A DNA stretch of 64,000 nucleotides. It comes from Azospirillum brasilense. Lineage in GTDB: Bacteria; Pseudomonadota; Alphaproteobacteria; Azospirillales; Azospirillaceae. Location of the stretch: NCBI RefSeq assembly GCF_005222205.1, contig NZ_CP032348.1, forward strand, positions 399,001-463,000. Direction: 5' to 3'. Under the pieces are notes generated by a model that saw only the letters and a list, made by a program, of their open reading frames with translations, had not been told where the DNA came from and did not search any database. Positions 35,302 to 44,542 of this stretch are shown piece after piece. How positions within the stretch are numbered: position 1 is the stretch's first letter; each line of letters begins with the position of its first letter. The translations under genes and the position numbers were made by a program.

Positions 35302-35973
35302 ATGAGACGAATTTTCAAGTTCGCAGGTCTTCTTGTTGTTTCGCTTGTCGTCGCGGCCGTTGCTTACGGCGGGAACGGATACTGGGACGCTCTGTCGGAT
35401 GCCCCGCAATTACGTCAGCGCGCAGACAATCTGATAGCTCAAGGTCTGGGAGGAGATTCGCTCGGCGCGGACCATCTGGCGATACTGCTGAAAGTTGAAG
35501 ACCCAAATTTCGCTGATCACGCCGGAGTGGATTTTTCGACTCCGGGCGCTGGAGCGACGACCATCACGCAATCGGCTTCCAAGCGCCTCGCTTTCAAGAA
35601 ATTCCAACCGGGCGTCGGGAAGATACGACAAACCGGGTACGCGATGGGACTGGAAAGCCGGCTCTCCAAGGACCGGATCCTTGCCCTTTGGCTCGACACA
35701 CTGGAAATGGGTCAAGGTCCGGAAGGCTGGGTGACCGGCTTTCATAAGGCCAGCTCAGCAATCTATGGGCGGCCGCCGGCTGAGTTGAGCCGTACGGAAT
35801 TCACTCGATTGGTCGCCGTTCTCATCTCGCCGGCGTCCTTCACGCTTCGTGGGAATGGTCCTGCGCTCGATGAGCGTGTCAGGCGGATTGAACGCTTGGT
35901 GGCAGGAGCGTGCGTTCCCGAAAGTCATGATGACGTTTGGCTTGAAGGGTGCCGACAGCTTTCCGGCAGCTGA
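35302..35973 (+). CDS. Small GT51-like peptidoglycan glycosyltransferase-domain protein
   Basis: A 223-residue protein with an N-terminal membrane helix (FAGLLVVSLVVAAVAYGG) and a GT51-like domain. The family motifs are recognisable but altered: VEDPNFADHAGVDFST (usual EDxxFxxHxG), GATTITQSASKRLAFKKFQP (usual GASTITQQ), YAMGLESRLSKDRILALWLD (usual ysKdeILelYLN), then YGRPPAELSRTEFTRLVAVL. It is shorter than typical MtgA and lacks a transpeptidase domain. It is visibly richer in A+T than its neighbours, suggesting transfer. Activity is uncertain: the first Glu is present, the second less clear. A hairpin with T tract follows the stop. Confidence 0.75.
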   Translation: MRRIFKFAGLLVVSLVVAAVAYGGNGYWDALSDAPQLRQRADNLIAQGLGGDSLGADHLAILLKVEDPNFADHAGVDFSTPGAGATTITQSASKRLAFKKFQPGVGKIRQTGYAMGLESRLSKDRILALWLDTLEMGQGPEGWVTGFHKASSAIYGRPPAELSRTEFTRLVAVLISPASFTLRGNGPALDERVRRIERLVAGACVPESHDDVWLEGCRQLSGS

Positions 35974-36019
35974 CCTGCGGGCAACGGCGGGCAGCGCAAA
36001 GTCTCAGTCAATTGATTTT

Positions 36020-36044
36020 CCATAAGATACCTTATGGGATTTTT
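36020..36044 (+). terminator. Intrinsic terminator-like hairpin after the GT51-like gene
   Basis: CCATAAG-ATAC-CTTATGG (36020-36037) is a perfect seven-base stem with a four-base loop, followed by GATTTTT. It lies 47 bases after the stop. The stem is A+T-rich, so efficiency is moderate. Confidence 0.6.
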
Positions 36045-36162
36045 ATGCTCCACCAAGCGGAGGGCCATCATGGCACACACCCAGCACCGGAATCGTGCAT
36101 CCGCTCTCCGTGTGCCGGGGGTCGCCCCGCCCCTTCTGGTCAAGCCGGAGCGTGCTCCAAAG

Positions 36163-36711
36163 CTAACTCGCCCCGCCGGGCCGGCTTGCGGATGGTTCGA
36201 GGCGGTCGCGGCGCGCCATGGCGTCCACGAAGTGGCCCATCGCCAGCTTCATGTCGTTGAAGACCGTGCCCTGCGACACACCCAGATGGGCGGCGATCTG
36301 GGGATAGGACAGACCTTCGACCCGGCTTAGGAGCCACACCTGACGGGCCCGCGCCGGCAGACGGTCCAGGGCGTCCATGAAGCACGACAGCCGCTCGCGG
36401 TGCAGCAGGCGCTCCTCCGCCGATGGGGTTTCCGACGCGATGCCCAGCGCCTCGGCGGTGTCCGCCGGGCCGGCTTCGAACCGCTCCTGGGTCCGGCAGC
36501 GCCGGAGATGGTCCAGCGCGAGATTGTGGACCGTCCGGTGGAGGAAAGCCCCGATGTTGTCGATGGGTCCCCTCTCCACGGCCTTGCAGGCGCGCAGATA
36601 GCTTTCCTGCAGCAGATCCTCGGCAACCTGGAGATCGCGAACGATCCTCATCGCGCACCCGAACAACGAGCGGCGGTGATCGAGATAGATCGCAATCAGG
36701 CTTGCGGACAT
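36163..36711 (-). CDS. ECF RNA polymerase sigma factor, FecI type
   Basis: A 182-residue ECF sigma factor. Region 2 reads YLDHRRSLFGCAMRIVRDLQ followed by VAEDLLQESYLRACKAV, and region 4 reads RLPARARQVWLLSRVEGLSY followed by PQIAAHLGVSQGTVFNDMKL. It is of the FecI group and is expected to activate the receptor gene downstream of fecR when signalled by FecR. The start at 36711 (MSASLIAIYLDHRR) is chosen; an upstream in-frame ATG at 36804 would run through the Fur box. Unusually it is divergent from fecR, not in tandem. Confidence 0.9.
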   Translation of the reverse strand: MSASLIAIYLDHRRSLFGCAMRIVRDLQVAEDLLQESYLRACKAVERGPIDNIGAFLHRTVHNLALDHLRRCRTQERFEAGPADTAEALGIASETPSAEERLLHRERLSCFMDALDRLPARARQVWLLSRVEGLSYPQIAAHLGVSQGTVFNDMKLAMGHFVDAMARRDRLEPSASRPGGAS

Positions 36712-36783
36712 GATAGCCCTGTCGGTACGACGGCGGAGGGGACACCACCGCGGTCGGTGCGACATCGGCGGCCTTGCAATGTC

Positions 36784-36808
36784 GAAATTGATAATGATTC
36801 TCAATTTC
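36784..36808. promoter_or_regulatory. Fur-box candidate
   Basis: A 25-base palindrome centred on 36796 with only one mismatched pair out of 12. Its core TGATAATGATTCTCA matches the 7-1-7 Fur consensus. It lies about 73 bases upstream of the sigma-factor start and 134 bases upstream of fecR, so iron repression of one or both is likely. Confidence 0.75.
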
Positions 36809-36941
36809 AGATGTCAAGCCGGTTGGACGGGTGCGGGAGCGATCACCAGTTGCGGGCTGCGGTTTGCGAATTGTGGCCCGGCGAACGATGAAACGTCTCA
36901 ACCTTACGTGAGTCCAGGCACAGGAAAAGTGGAAGGCCAGC

Positions 36942-37958
36942 GTGGAGAAGGACGAGGCAGACGGCCGACAGGATGCCGGGGCCTATCGGCATGCGGACCC
37001 GATCATGGACGAGGCGCTCACCTGGTTCGTGACGCTTCTCGATGCGCCTGCGGACCCGGACACCCGCGCCGCCTATCAGACATGGCGGAATCGCGACCCG
37101 CGCCACGCCGCGGCGTTCGACCGTCTGTCGTCGCTCGGAAGCATGCCCGAATTGCAGGCAGCGGCGACCTTTGCCCATACGCCGCAAGCGGCCCCATCGT
37201 CGCCGGCTCCCCGTTCCGCGACGCGGCGGCAGGCCGGGCGGTTCGGCGGGTGGCGGGCGTCGCTGGCCGCCGCGGCCCTGCTGCTGGCCATCGGCGTTCA
37301 TCTCCAGCCCACGCTGACCCTCCGCCTGACCGCCGACCACCGCACCGCCACCGGAGAACGGCAGGAGGTTGCCCTGCCCGACCGTTCGCGGCTGATCCTC
37401 GACACCGACTCCGCGGTCGCGCTCGATTTCGCCGAGGGCCGGCGCCACGTCCGGCTGCTGCGCGGGCAGGCCTATTTCGACGTGGTCAGCGATCCCGCCC
37501 ACCCCTTCCGCGTCACCGCCGGATTCAGCGAGGTGGAGGTGACCGGCACCGCCTTCACCGTGCGGTCGGAGGGCGGGCAGGACGCCGTCTTCCTGGAGCG
37601 CGGGCGGGTGTCGGTGAGCCGGCGGGAACCGCCGGGCCGGACGGTGTCCCTCGTCCCCGGTGACCAGGTGACGGCCACCGCGGAAGGCCTGTCGGCGCCC
37701 GCCCGCCCGGATCCGGCTGTGGCGCTGGCCTGGAAGGACGGGCGCTGCGTGTTCCATGACCAGCCCTTCGCCACGGTCGTCGACACCCTCCGCCGCTACC
37801 ACGGCGCACCGGTCATCCTGATCGGTGACCGGCTGGCCGGCGCGCGGGTCAGCGGCAATTACCGGCTCGACGATCCCGCCGGTGCGATCCGCGCGCTGGC
37901 CGGAGTCGTGGGAGCCCGCGTTACCGAACTGCCCGCCGGAATCCTCCTGCTTCGATAG
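36942..37958 (+). CDS. FecR-family anti-sigma/sigma regulator
   Basis: A 338-residue inner-membrane protein. The N-terminal cytoplasmic part contains the DUF4880-type segment DEALTWFVTLLDAPADPDTR followed by YQTWRNRDPRHAAAFDRL. A membrane helix lies at about residues 105-123 (RASLAAAALLLAIGVHLQP), and the periplasmic FecR domain includes TATGERQEVALPDRSRLILD and GEVTGTAF-like FSEVEVTGTAFTVRS. It relays a signal from the TonB receptor's STN domain to the sigma factor. The start codon is GTG with GGAAGG five bases upstream. The receptor gene begins 128 bases after its stop. Confidence 0.92.
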   Translation: MEKDEADGRQDAGAYRHADPIMDEALTWFVTLLDAPADPDTRAAYQTWRNRDPRHAAAFDRLSSLGSMPELQAAATFAHTPQAAPSSPAPRSATRRQAGRFGGWRASLAAAALLLAIGVHLQPTLTLRLTADHRTATGERQEVALPDRSRLILDTDSAVALDFAEGRRHVRLLRGQAYFDVVSDPAHPFRVTAGFSEVEVTGTAFTVRSEGGQDAVFLERGRVSVSRREPPGRTVSLVPGDQVTATAEGLSAPARPDPAVALAWKDGRCVFHDQPFATVVDTLRRYHGAPVILIGDRLAGARVSGNYRLDDPAGAIRALAGVVGARVTELPAGILLLR

Positions 37959-38085
37959 GTTTTGTCCCTCTTTCGCGAATTTTTTTGTGAGACGCCACGA
38001 CCCCGTGCGTCTGCCGAAAAGAGGGGCGCGGTGCATACACCGGTCATCACGCCCCCGCCACCAGCGCAGACGGGAGTTGTGAGGA

Positions 38086-40377
38086 ATGGAAGGCCGGACG
38101 GTTTCGACAGGCAAATTCATGGAATGCGCGCGGGGAGCCGCCGCCCGGCATCTGGTCATGGCCCTGATGGCGACCACCGCGCTCGGCGGTGTCCTGGCCC
38201 TCCCCTCCCCGGCCCTGGCCCAGCAGCCCGCGGCCGCCACGCAGTCGACGGTCTTCGCGCTGCCGGCGCAACCCCTGCCCGCGGCGCTCGACGCCTTCGC
38301 GCGCCAGACCGGCTGGCAGATCGGCTACGCCGCCGATCTGGCCGCCGGGCGCAGCTCCCGCCCGGTGTCGGGCAGCATGACGCCCGCCCAGGCGCTCGAC
38401 ACGCTGCTGTCCGGGACGGGCGTCGGCTACCGCATGACCGGCACCGGCTCCGCGACGCTGGTTCCGGCCCCGACCGGCGACGTCACGATGCTGGCGCCGG
38501 TGTCGGTCACCGCCTCGACCGGTGCCGGCAGCGGAAGCGGCAACATCACCATCACCAAGGAGGATCTGGATCGCAAGAATCCGAGCGACCTGCGCGACGT
38601 CTTCTCCGGCGAGCCGACGATTCGCGTGGGCAGTTCCCTGCCGATGTCGCAGAAGGTCTATGTCAACGGCGTCGAGGAAACCAATCTGGCCGTCACCATC
38701 GACGGCAGCCGCCAGAACAACAAGGTTTTCCACCACAACGGCACCACGCTGATCGACCCGGCGCTGCTGAAGGTGGCGCGGGTCGACGCCGGCGTCGCCC
38801 CCGCCGACGCCGGGCCGGGCGCGCTCGCCGGCTCCATCGCCTATGAGACGAAGGACGCGAGCGACTTCCTGGCGGGCGACGGCGTCGGCGGCTTCGGCAA
38901 GACCACCTTCAACACCAACGGCTCCGGCCTGACCACCAACCTCGCCGGCTTCGGACGCCACCAGGGGCTGGAGGCGCTGGGCGCCGTGACCTACGGCAAG
39001 GGCGGCAAATACACCGCGGGCAACGGGCGCAAGGTGGACGGCACCGAGACGGACGTGGTCAGCGGCCTCGGCAAGGCGGCGGTGCAGACGGAGAGCGGCC
39101 ACCGCTTCCAGGCCAGCTACGAGCGGGTCTACGACGACGCGCCGCGGCCCTTCCGCGCGAACATCGGCTCGCTGGCCGGGCGCCCGGCCTGGGAGCCGCG
39201 CGTGCGCGACTACACGCTCGACCGCCAGAACATGGTCTTCACCTACACCGACGCCCTGCCGACGGAGCTGTGGAACCCCAAGCTGGTGATCGCCTATGGC
39301 CGCACCGACGTGGAGACGCCGATCTTCACCCGCCCGGTCGGCAGCAGCACCGTGCCGGGGAGCTATCCGGGCAAGGGGGCGACCAGCTCCTTCAACGGCA
39401 AGCTGGAAAACACCTTCGGCTTCCGGATCGGCACCGTCACGACGGGCACCGACTTCTACGTGGACCGCGCCAACTACCGGGACCGGACGATGACCGCGAC
39501 CGAGCGGGCGCGCAACAACGGCCTGTACGGTCAGGCCCGGCTGGAGCCCATGGAGCGTCTGCGCCTGTCCTTCGGCCTGCGCGGCGACCGCCAGACCTTC
39601 GAGGGGACGACCGGACGGGAATGGACCAACCACGGCCTCAGCCACAATCTGTCCGGCGAGTTCGACCTGCTGCCCCGCTACCTGACCGCCAAGGCCGGCG
39701 TGTCGCGCGGCTGGGGCGGCGTCCAGATGGCCGAGAACTACATCATGAATCCGGCCTGGAACTATGGCGCCGGCCCGCGCCCGGTGACGGCCTACAACAG
39801 CACCGCCGGGCTGGAGGCCCGTTACGAGGGCTTCACCGCGGAAGGCCGGATCTTCCGCACCAAGCTCGACGACGCCCGAGCCGCGCGCTTCGCCGCCACG
39901 AGCGCCACCCTCGCCCGCGACGTGCGGTCGGAAGGCTATGAGCTGGGTCTCGGCTACGCCTGGACGAACGGCTTCATCCGCGCCAAATACGCCGACATCG
40001 ACGTCAAGATCGACGGGCGGCCCGCGGATTCTGACACCGGCACCTACCTCGCCACGCCGATCGGGCAGGTCTTCACCGTCGGCGGCGCCCACACCGTGCA
40101 GTCCTGGAACCTGATGCTGGGCGCCGACGTGGAGTTCGTGCTCGACTACGACAAGGTGCAGGCCGGGCAGCGGCCGCTGAAGGGCTATCAGACGGCCAAC
40201 CTGTTCGTGGAGCATCGGCTGCCGGAGCACGCCAACCTGGCGCTGCGCCTCGACGTCCGCAACCTCTTCGACGAGACCTACGCCGACCGGGCCACCTACG
40301 GGCAGGAGTTCGGCACCGTCACCCCGCTTTATCAGCCGGGCCGGGCCTTCCTGCTGAGCGCCTCGGCGCAGTTCTGA
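38086..40377 (+). CDS. TonB-dependent outer-membrane receptor with N-terminal signalling (STN) domain, FecA type
   Basis: A 763-residue transducer. The signal peptide ends near PALA-QQP (residue 45). Residues about 57-125 form the STN domain (FALPAQPLPAALDAFARQTG, GSMTPAQALDTLLSGTGVGY). A TonB-box-like MLAPVSVTA follows near residue 135, then the plug (GNITITKEDLDRKNPSDLRD to ALAGSIAYETKDA) and the beta-barrel ending in the canonical C-terminal Phe (LLSASAQF). With the adjacent sigma factor, FecR and Fur box it forms a cell-surface signalling unit for an iron chelate; the exact ligand is unknown. Its last 46 bases overlap the convergent gene. Confidence 0.92.
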   Translation: MEGRTVSTGKFMECARGAAARHLVMALMATTALGGVLALPSPALAQQPAAATQSTVFALPAQPLPAALDAFARQTGWQIGYAADLAAGRSSRPVSGSMTPAQALDTLLSGTGVGYRMTGTGSATLVPAPTGDVTMLAPVSVTASTGAGSGSGNITITKEDLDRKNPSDLRDVFSGEPTIRVGSSLPMSQKVYVNGVEETNLAVTIDGSRQNNKVFHHNGTTLIDPALLKVARVDAGVAPADAGPGALAGSIAYETKDASDFLAGDGVGGFGKTTFNTNGSGLTTNLAGFGRHQGLEALGAVTYGKGGKYTAGNGRKVDGTETDVVSGLGKAAVQTESGHRFQASYERVYDDAPRPFRANIGSLAGRPAWEPRVRDYTLDRQNMVFTYTDALPTELWNPKLVIAYGRTDVETPIFTRPVGSSTVPGSYPGKGATSSFNGKLENTFGFRIGTVTTGTDFYVDRANYRDRTMTATERARNNGLYGQARLEPMERLRLSFGLRGDRQTFEGTTGREWTNHGLSHNLSGEFDLLPRYLTAKAGVSRGWGGVQMAENYIMNPAWNYGAGPRPVTAYNSTAGLEARYEGFTAEGRIFRTKLDDARAARFAATSATLARDVRSEGYELGLGYAWTNGFIRAKYADIDVKIDGRPADSDTGTYLATPIGQVFTVGGAHTVQSWNLMLGADVEFVLDYDKVQAGQRPLKGYQTANLFVEHRLPEHANLALRLDVRNLFDETYADRATYGQEFGTVTPLYQPGRAFLLSASAQF

Positions 40378-41876
40378 TCCCGCGCCGCGGCTGCGGCAAG
40401 GTCATGGCCCAGGCGGGCCATGACCGGTCCCCAGTCGCCGGGCGAGTCCTGCCGGTAGAGGCGCATCGTCGGGTACCAGGGGCTGTCGTCGCGCCCGCGG
40501 AACCAGCGCCAGCAGGCGTCGAAGCGCGACAGCATCCACACCGGGCGCCCAATGGCGGCGGCGAGGTGGGCGACCGACGTGTCCACGGTGATGACGAGGT
40601 CGAGATGCGCCGCGATGGCCGCGGTGTCGGCGAAGTCGGCCACACCCGCCATGGGGTTGGCGAGCCGCCCCGCCGCGACGGCCGTCCGCGCCTGCTCCGC
40701 CGCATCCCCGACCTGGAGGCTGACCGCCGCGATCCCCGGCACCGACAGAAGCGGTTCCATCAGCGCGAAGGGCACGCTGCGGCGACGGTCCATCGCGTGG
40801 GAGGTGGGGTCGTGGCGCCGCGGGTTGCCCGACCAGACGAATCCCACGCGCAGCGGGCGCTTTCCGGCGGAGTCTCCGGTCCGGTTCCAGCCGAGCCGCT
40901 CCGCCCAGGCCGCCACCAGATCGGGGGGCGGCGTGATGTAGGGGACCCCGGAGGGTATCCCGTCGATGCGCGTGCCGAAGGCGAAGGGCAGGCTCATCAG
41001 CGGGCAGCACAGATCGAAATCCGGCAGCGCCGCCGCGTCGTCGTAGGTGGCCAGACGGTCGATTCCCCGCACCGAGGCCAGCAGGCGGCGCAGCTCCGGC
41101 TGGACGATCAGCAGCACCCGCGCGCCGCGATCGGCCAGCAGCGGCGCGTAGCGGACGAATTGCAGGGTGTCGCCCAGACCCTGCTCGTAATAGAGGAGGA
41201 TGGTCCTCCCGGCGATGTCCTCGCCCCGCCACACCGGCTTGCCGGACACCGCCGCGGATTGGCCGGTGTAGTCCCAGCGCCGTTCGTACAGCGCCAGCCC
41301 CTCTTCGAAATCGCCGAGCGCCAGCTTCAGCACCGCCAGCTCGCAGACCGGGTGCGGATGGTCCGGGCGCAGGGACTTGGCGGTTTCCAGCGCCGTTTCC
41401 GCCTCGTCGAACCGGCCCGCGTCGCGCAGCGCGATGCCCAGATTCAGGAACGTCTCAAACTGCGCCGGGTCGAGGGCGGCGGCGCGCCCCAGCCAGGGCA
41501 CGGCCTCGCCGATCCGGCCATCGGCGGCCAGGGTGGAGCCGAGATTGCCCGGAACGCCGCGCGCCGCCGGCTCCAGCGCCAGGGCGCGGGCGAAATGGCG
41601 GATGGCCTCGTCGCAGCGACCGGCGGCCTTCAGCGCCGCGCCCAGATTGCCGAGGAAGGCGGTGTTCAGCCCGTCCCGCGCCACCGCGGCGGCGATCAGC
41701 GCGACGGCTTCGGCATGGCGGCCCCGCTGGCCGGCGACAATGCCCAGCAGATGCGAGGCGTGCGCCTGCTCCGGGTCGGCGTCCAGGATGCGCCGATAGA
41801 TGGTTGCCGCCTCGTCCAGCTGCCCGGCCTGATGATGCTCGATGGCGACCGCGTAGGCTTCCTCGATCGTCGCCAT
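40332..41876 (-). CDS. TPR protein with glycosyltransferase-9-like C-terminal domain
   Basis: A 514-residue cytoplasmic protein. Residues about 5-210 are TPR repeats (AIEHHQAGQLDEAATIYRRI, then NLGAALKAAGRCDEAIRHFA and NLGIALRDAGRFDEAETALE). The C-terminal half has ILLYYEQGLGDTLQFVRYAP, LRVGFVWSGNPRRHDPTSHA, VISVDT-like LVITVDTSVAHLAAAIGRPV and WMLSRFDACWRWF, the pattern of TPR-linked heptosyltransferase-like proteins. It may glycosylate a protein or polysaccharide such as flagellin, but no partner is adjacent. Its final 14 codons run antisense through the end of the receptor gene. Confidence 0.85.
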   Translation of the reverse strand: MATIEEAYAVAIEHHQAGQLDEAATIYRRILDADPEQAHASHLLGIVAGQRGRHAEAVALIAAAVARDGLNTAFLGNLGAALKAAGRCDEAIRHFARALALEPAARGVPGNLGSTLAADGRIGEAVPWLGRAAALDPAQFETFLNLGIALRDAGRFDEAETALETAKSLRPDHPHPVCELAVLKLALGDFEEGLALYERRWDYTGQSAAVSGKPVWRGEDIAGRTILLYYEQGLGDTLQFVRYAPLLADRGARVLLIVQPELRRLLASVRGIDRLATYDDAAALPDFDLCCPLMSLPFAFGTRIDGIPSGVPYITPPPDLVAAWAERLGWNRTGDSAGKRPLRVGFVWSGNPRRHDPTSHAMDRRRSVPFALMEPLLSVPGIAAVSLQVGDAAEQARTAVAAGRLANPMAGVADFADTAAIAAHLDLVITVDTSVAHLAAAIGRPVWMLSRFDACWRWFRGRDDSPWYPTMRLYRQDSPGDWGPVMARLGHDLAAAAARDQNCAEALSRKARPG

Positions 41877-41975
41877 GCCCCCGCACCCCGCGCTAAATCA
41901 TCAAACGGGAAATTGTCGAACGGACTCGCCTTGCAGTAAACCGGAACCGGCACGGCGCGCAAGCGTCCGCCGGCG

Positions 41976-44372
41976 TCACGCGCCCTCCTTCTCCGGCGTG
42001 GCGGGAGGCAGGCGGATGACGAAGCGCGCCCCGCCTGCCCCCGCCTCTCCCTCCTCCAGGCTGATGGTGCCGCCGAGCTGGCTGACGGTGTTGTGCACGA
42101 TGTGCAGGCCGAGCCCGGCGTGGCCCCGGTCACGGCGCGTGGTGAAGAAGGGATCGAAAATGCGCGGCCGCAGCGCCACCGGGATGCCCCGCCCGTCGTC
42201 GGCGACGGCCAGTTCCACGACGTCCGCCGCGGCCCGGCGGGCAACGACCGTCACCGTGCCGCTCCGCCCTTCTCCCTCCTGCCCATCCGCCCCCTCCCCG
42301 GCCGCCCCCTCCCCGGCCGCGAAGCCGTGGTTGACCGCGTTCAGCAGGAGGTGCGAGACGATCTGGGCGATGGCCTGCGGATAGCCGTCCATCATCAGAC
42401 CCGGCGGGCAGTCCACGACGACACGGTGCGCCGCCGGCTCCCAGAAGGGTCCCAGCGCCTCGACCGCCTGCATCAGGCAGAGGCGCAGGTCGAAGCGCCG
42501 GCGCGTCTCGCCCGCCGGATCCACCGCCAGCTCCTTGAAGCGCTGGACCAGTTCCGCCGCGCGGACGGTGTTGTTGACCAGCAACTCGGACACGTCGCCC
42601 AGGTCGGTCAGGAAACGTTCCAGCTCGCGGCGGCGCAATTGGCCGGAATCGAGAAGGCGCTTCATCTTCGGCACCTTCTCGCGGACCAGGGTTGAGGTGG
42701 TGAGCGTGATGCCGAGCGGCGTGTTGATCTCGTGCGCCACCCCGGCCACCACCTGCCCCAGAGCGGCCAGCTTCTCCGCCTGCACCAGATGGGCCTGGGT
42801 CCGCCGCAACTCCGCCAGGGTGGAGTCCGCCTGCTCCTTGGCCCGGCGCATCTCGTCCTCGCGGCGGTTGATCTCGGCGGCGAAATGATGGACGGCGCGG
42901 GCCATGTCGCCCAACTCGTCGCGCCGCTCCAGATCGGTCACCTGCCCGTCGCGCGGGTCGCGGGCCAGCCGCCGGGTGGCGCCCTGAAGACGGCGCAGGG
43001 GCCGCGTGATGCCGCCGGCCACCAGGAGCGCCGCCCCGGCGGCGAACAGCAGGCCGATGGTCGCCCCGATGAGCAGGGTGGAGCGCAGCAGGCCGGCGCT
43101 GCGCACCGCGCTGTCCTGGAACAGGTCGTTCAGACGGCGGGCGGTGTTCATCACCGCGGCGGCGTCCATGTCCATCGCGGCGATGGCCCCGTTCTGGCGG
43201 GCCAGCCCGTCGGTGGCGCGCTCCAGCCCGTCGCGCCAAGCGGTGATGGCGGCCAGCATCCCGTCCTGGATCAGCGGGGAAATGGGCAGCCCGGCCACCC
43301 GGTCGCGCAGCCGCCCGCTGTCAGTGGCGACATCGCGCAGTCCGCGCGTGTCGCGCCGTTCCAGCGCTCTCAGGGTCCGTCCGCTGAGCGACAGGGCGGT
43401 CATGGCGACCGTCTGGGTTTCCTGTTCCATGGCGTGGGCCGACACCGTGCGGCGCAGAAGCTCCGCCACCTCGGCCTGGACGGCGCCATGGCCGGTGCCG
43501 GTGATGTCCAGCATCCGTTGGGCGACGGCGTCATAGCGTGGCGCCAGTTGCGGCAGCGTCCACCGGTCCAGCCGCTCGGCGCGCAACCGCGTCAGTTCGG
43601 CGAAGGCCGTCTCATAGGCGTCGCTGGCGGCGGGTGCGCCGTCCTGCCCCATCCCCTCCCCCGCCCGGGCCAGCGACGCGGCAAGGCGGTCCGCGCTGCG
43701 CTCCAACCGGTCCAGCAAGGGGGACAAGGGATCACGCCGCGGCTGCGCTTCGGGCGGTGGGGCGGCGTCCGAATCGGTGGTGGCCGCCGCGTCCTTCGCA
43801 GCCAGCCGGGCGCGCAGCACCGCTTCCCGCAGGTCGTGCAGACCGTCGACCACGGCACGGCTGTCCAGCAACCGCCGGTCGACCTCGGCCAGGGAGGCGA
43901 CGAGCGTGGCGTTGCCGGCGTGCTGCCGTTGGCGCGCCTGTTCGGCCAGGGCGAGCAGGCGCGCCTCCTGTTCCGCCATGCCGCGGGCGCGGGCGTCGCC
44001 GAAGGCGATGGCGTCAACCAGCTCCTCCAGCCGGGCGGTGTGGCGGTCCGACGCGCGGCGGGCGGTGTCGACCGCGTCGGCTTGGGCGCCCTGGTCCGCC
44101 AAGCCGCCCAGCGCCTCCAGCGCCTCCCGCGCGCCGTGGGTGGCGCGGCGGAACGTGATTTCGTGGGGCAGGCGGCCTTCGGGGGTGGAGTGGATGAAGT
44201 CGTTGCGGGCCGCGGTGGCGGCGATCATCTCGCGGTAGACGGTGCCGGCCAGGACCGCGGCCTCGCGCGAGCGGCCGGCGCGCTCCAGCAAGATCCAGGC
44301 GGACACCGCGATCAGCGCCGCGATGACCACCGGGATTCCCCCCACCGTCGCTATGCGATACGAGATCCTCAT
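41976..44372 (-). CDS. Membrane sensor histidine kinase with large periplasmic domain (orphan)
   Basis: A 798-residue kinase. TM1 is about residues 11-30, TM2 about 431-454, leaving a roughly 400-residue, mostly helical periplasmic sensor. A HAMP domain follows (ITRPLRRLQGATRRLARDPR), then a dimerisation/phosphoacceptor domain with His547 in GQVVAGVAHEINTPLG. The ATPase domain has HLLLNAVNHGF (N box), VADDGRGIP (G1), FDPFFTTRRD (F) and HAGLGLHIV (G2). A Gly/Glu-rich insert (residues 687-704) interrupts the ATPase domain. No response regulator gene is adjacent. The signal is unknown. Confidence 0.92.
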   Translation of the reverse strand: MRISYRIATVGGIPVVIAALIAVSAWILLERAGRSREAAVLAGTVYREMIAATAARNDFIHSTPEGRLPHEITFRRATHGAREALEALGGLADQGAQADAVDTARRASDRHTARLEELVDAIAFGDARARGMAEQEARLLALAEQARQRQHAGNATLVASLAEVDRRLLDSRAVVDGLHDLREAVLRARLAAKDAAATTDSDAAPPPEAQPRRDPLSPLLDRLERSADRLAASLARAGEGMGQDGAPAASDAYETAFAELTRLRAERLDRWTLPQLAPRYDAVAQRMLDITGTGHGAVQAEVAELLRRTVSAHAMEQETQTVAMTALSLSGRTLRALERRDTRGLRDVATDSGRLRDRVAGLPISPLIQDGMLAAITAWRDGLERATDGLARQNGAIAAMDMDAAAVMNTARRLNDLFQDSAVRSAGLLRSTLLIGATIGLLFAAGAALLVAGGITRPLRRLQGATRRLARDPRDGQVTDLERRDELGDMARAVHHFAAEINRREDEMRRAKEQADSTLAELRRTQAHLVQAEKLAALGQVVAGVAHEINTPLGITLTTSTLVREKVPKMKRLLDSGQLRRRELERFLTDLGDVSELLVNNTVRAAELVQRFKELAVDPAGETRRRFDLRLCLMQAVEALGPFWEPAAHRVVVDCPPGLMMDGYPQAIAQIVSHLLLNAVNHGFAAGEGAAGEGADGQEGEGRSGTVTVVARRAAADVVELAVADDGRGIPVALRPRIFDPFFTTRRDRGHAGLGLHIVHNTVSQLGGTISLEEGEAGAGGARFVIRLPPATPEKEGA

Positions 44373-44542
44373 TACGCTCCGCCGGCTGCCGTTCCTCCGG
44401 GGGCCGCGGAAAGAGACCGGCGGCGGAACAACGCAAAGCTAGCGATAGCACTCTGGAGTTGTCGAGTTCTTTCAATTTTGGCGAAAATTAAAACTAATTT
44501 GCGGTAGAGCCGACAATCAGCGGGTGCGGTCGTCCCGGCGTC

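Noticed and set aside
36034..36330. 98-codon + strand frame after the GT51-like gene
   Set aside because: It overlaps the terminator hairpin and the 3' part of the ECF sigma-factor gene on the other strand, and has no ribosome site.
36712..36804. Earlier ATG at 36804 for the sigma factor
   Set aside because: The extension would encode the Fur box and has no similarity to ECF sigma N-termini; 36711 gives a normal region 2 start.
44474..44489. AATTTT-GGCG-AAAATT palindrome between fruA and the histidine kinase
   Set aside because: It may be a weak terminator or part of the kinase promoter, but the all-A/T six-base stem is too weak to call either.
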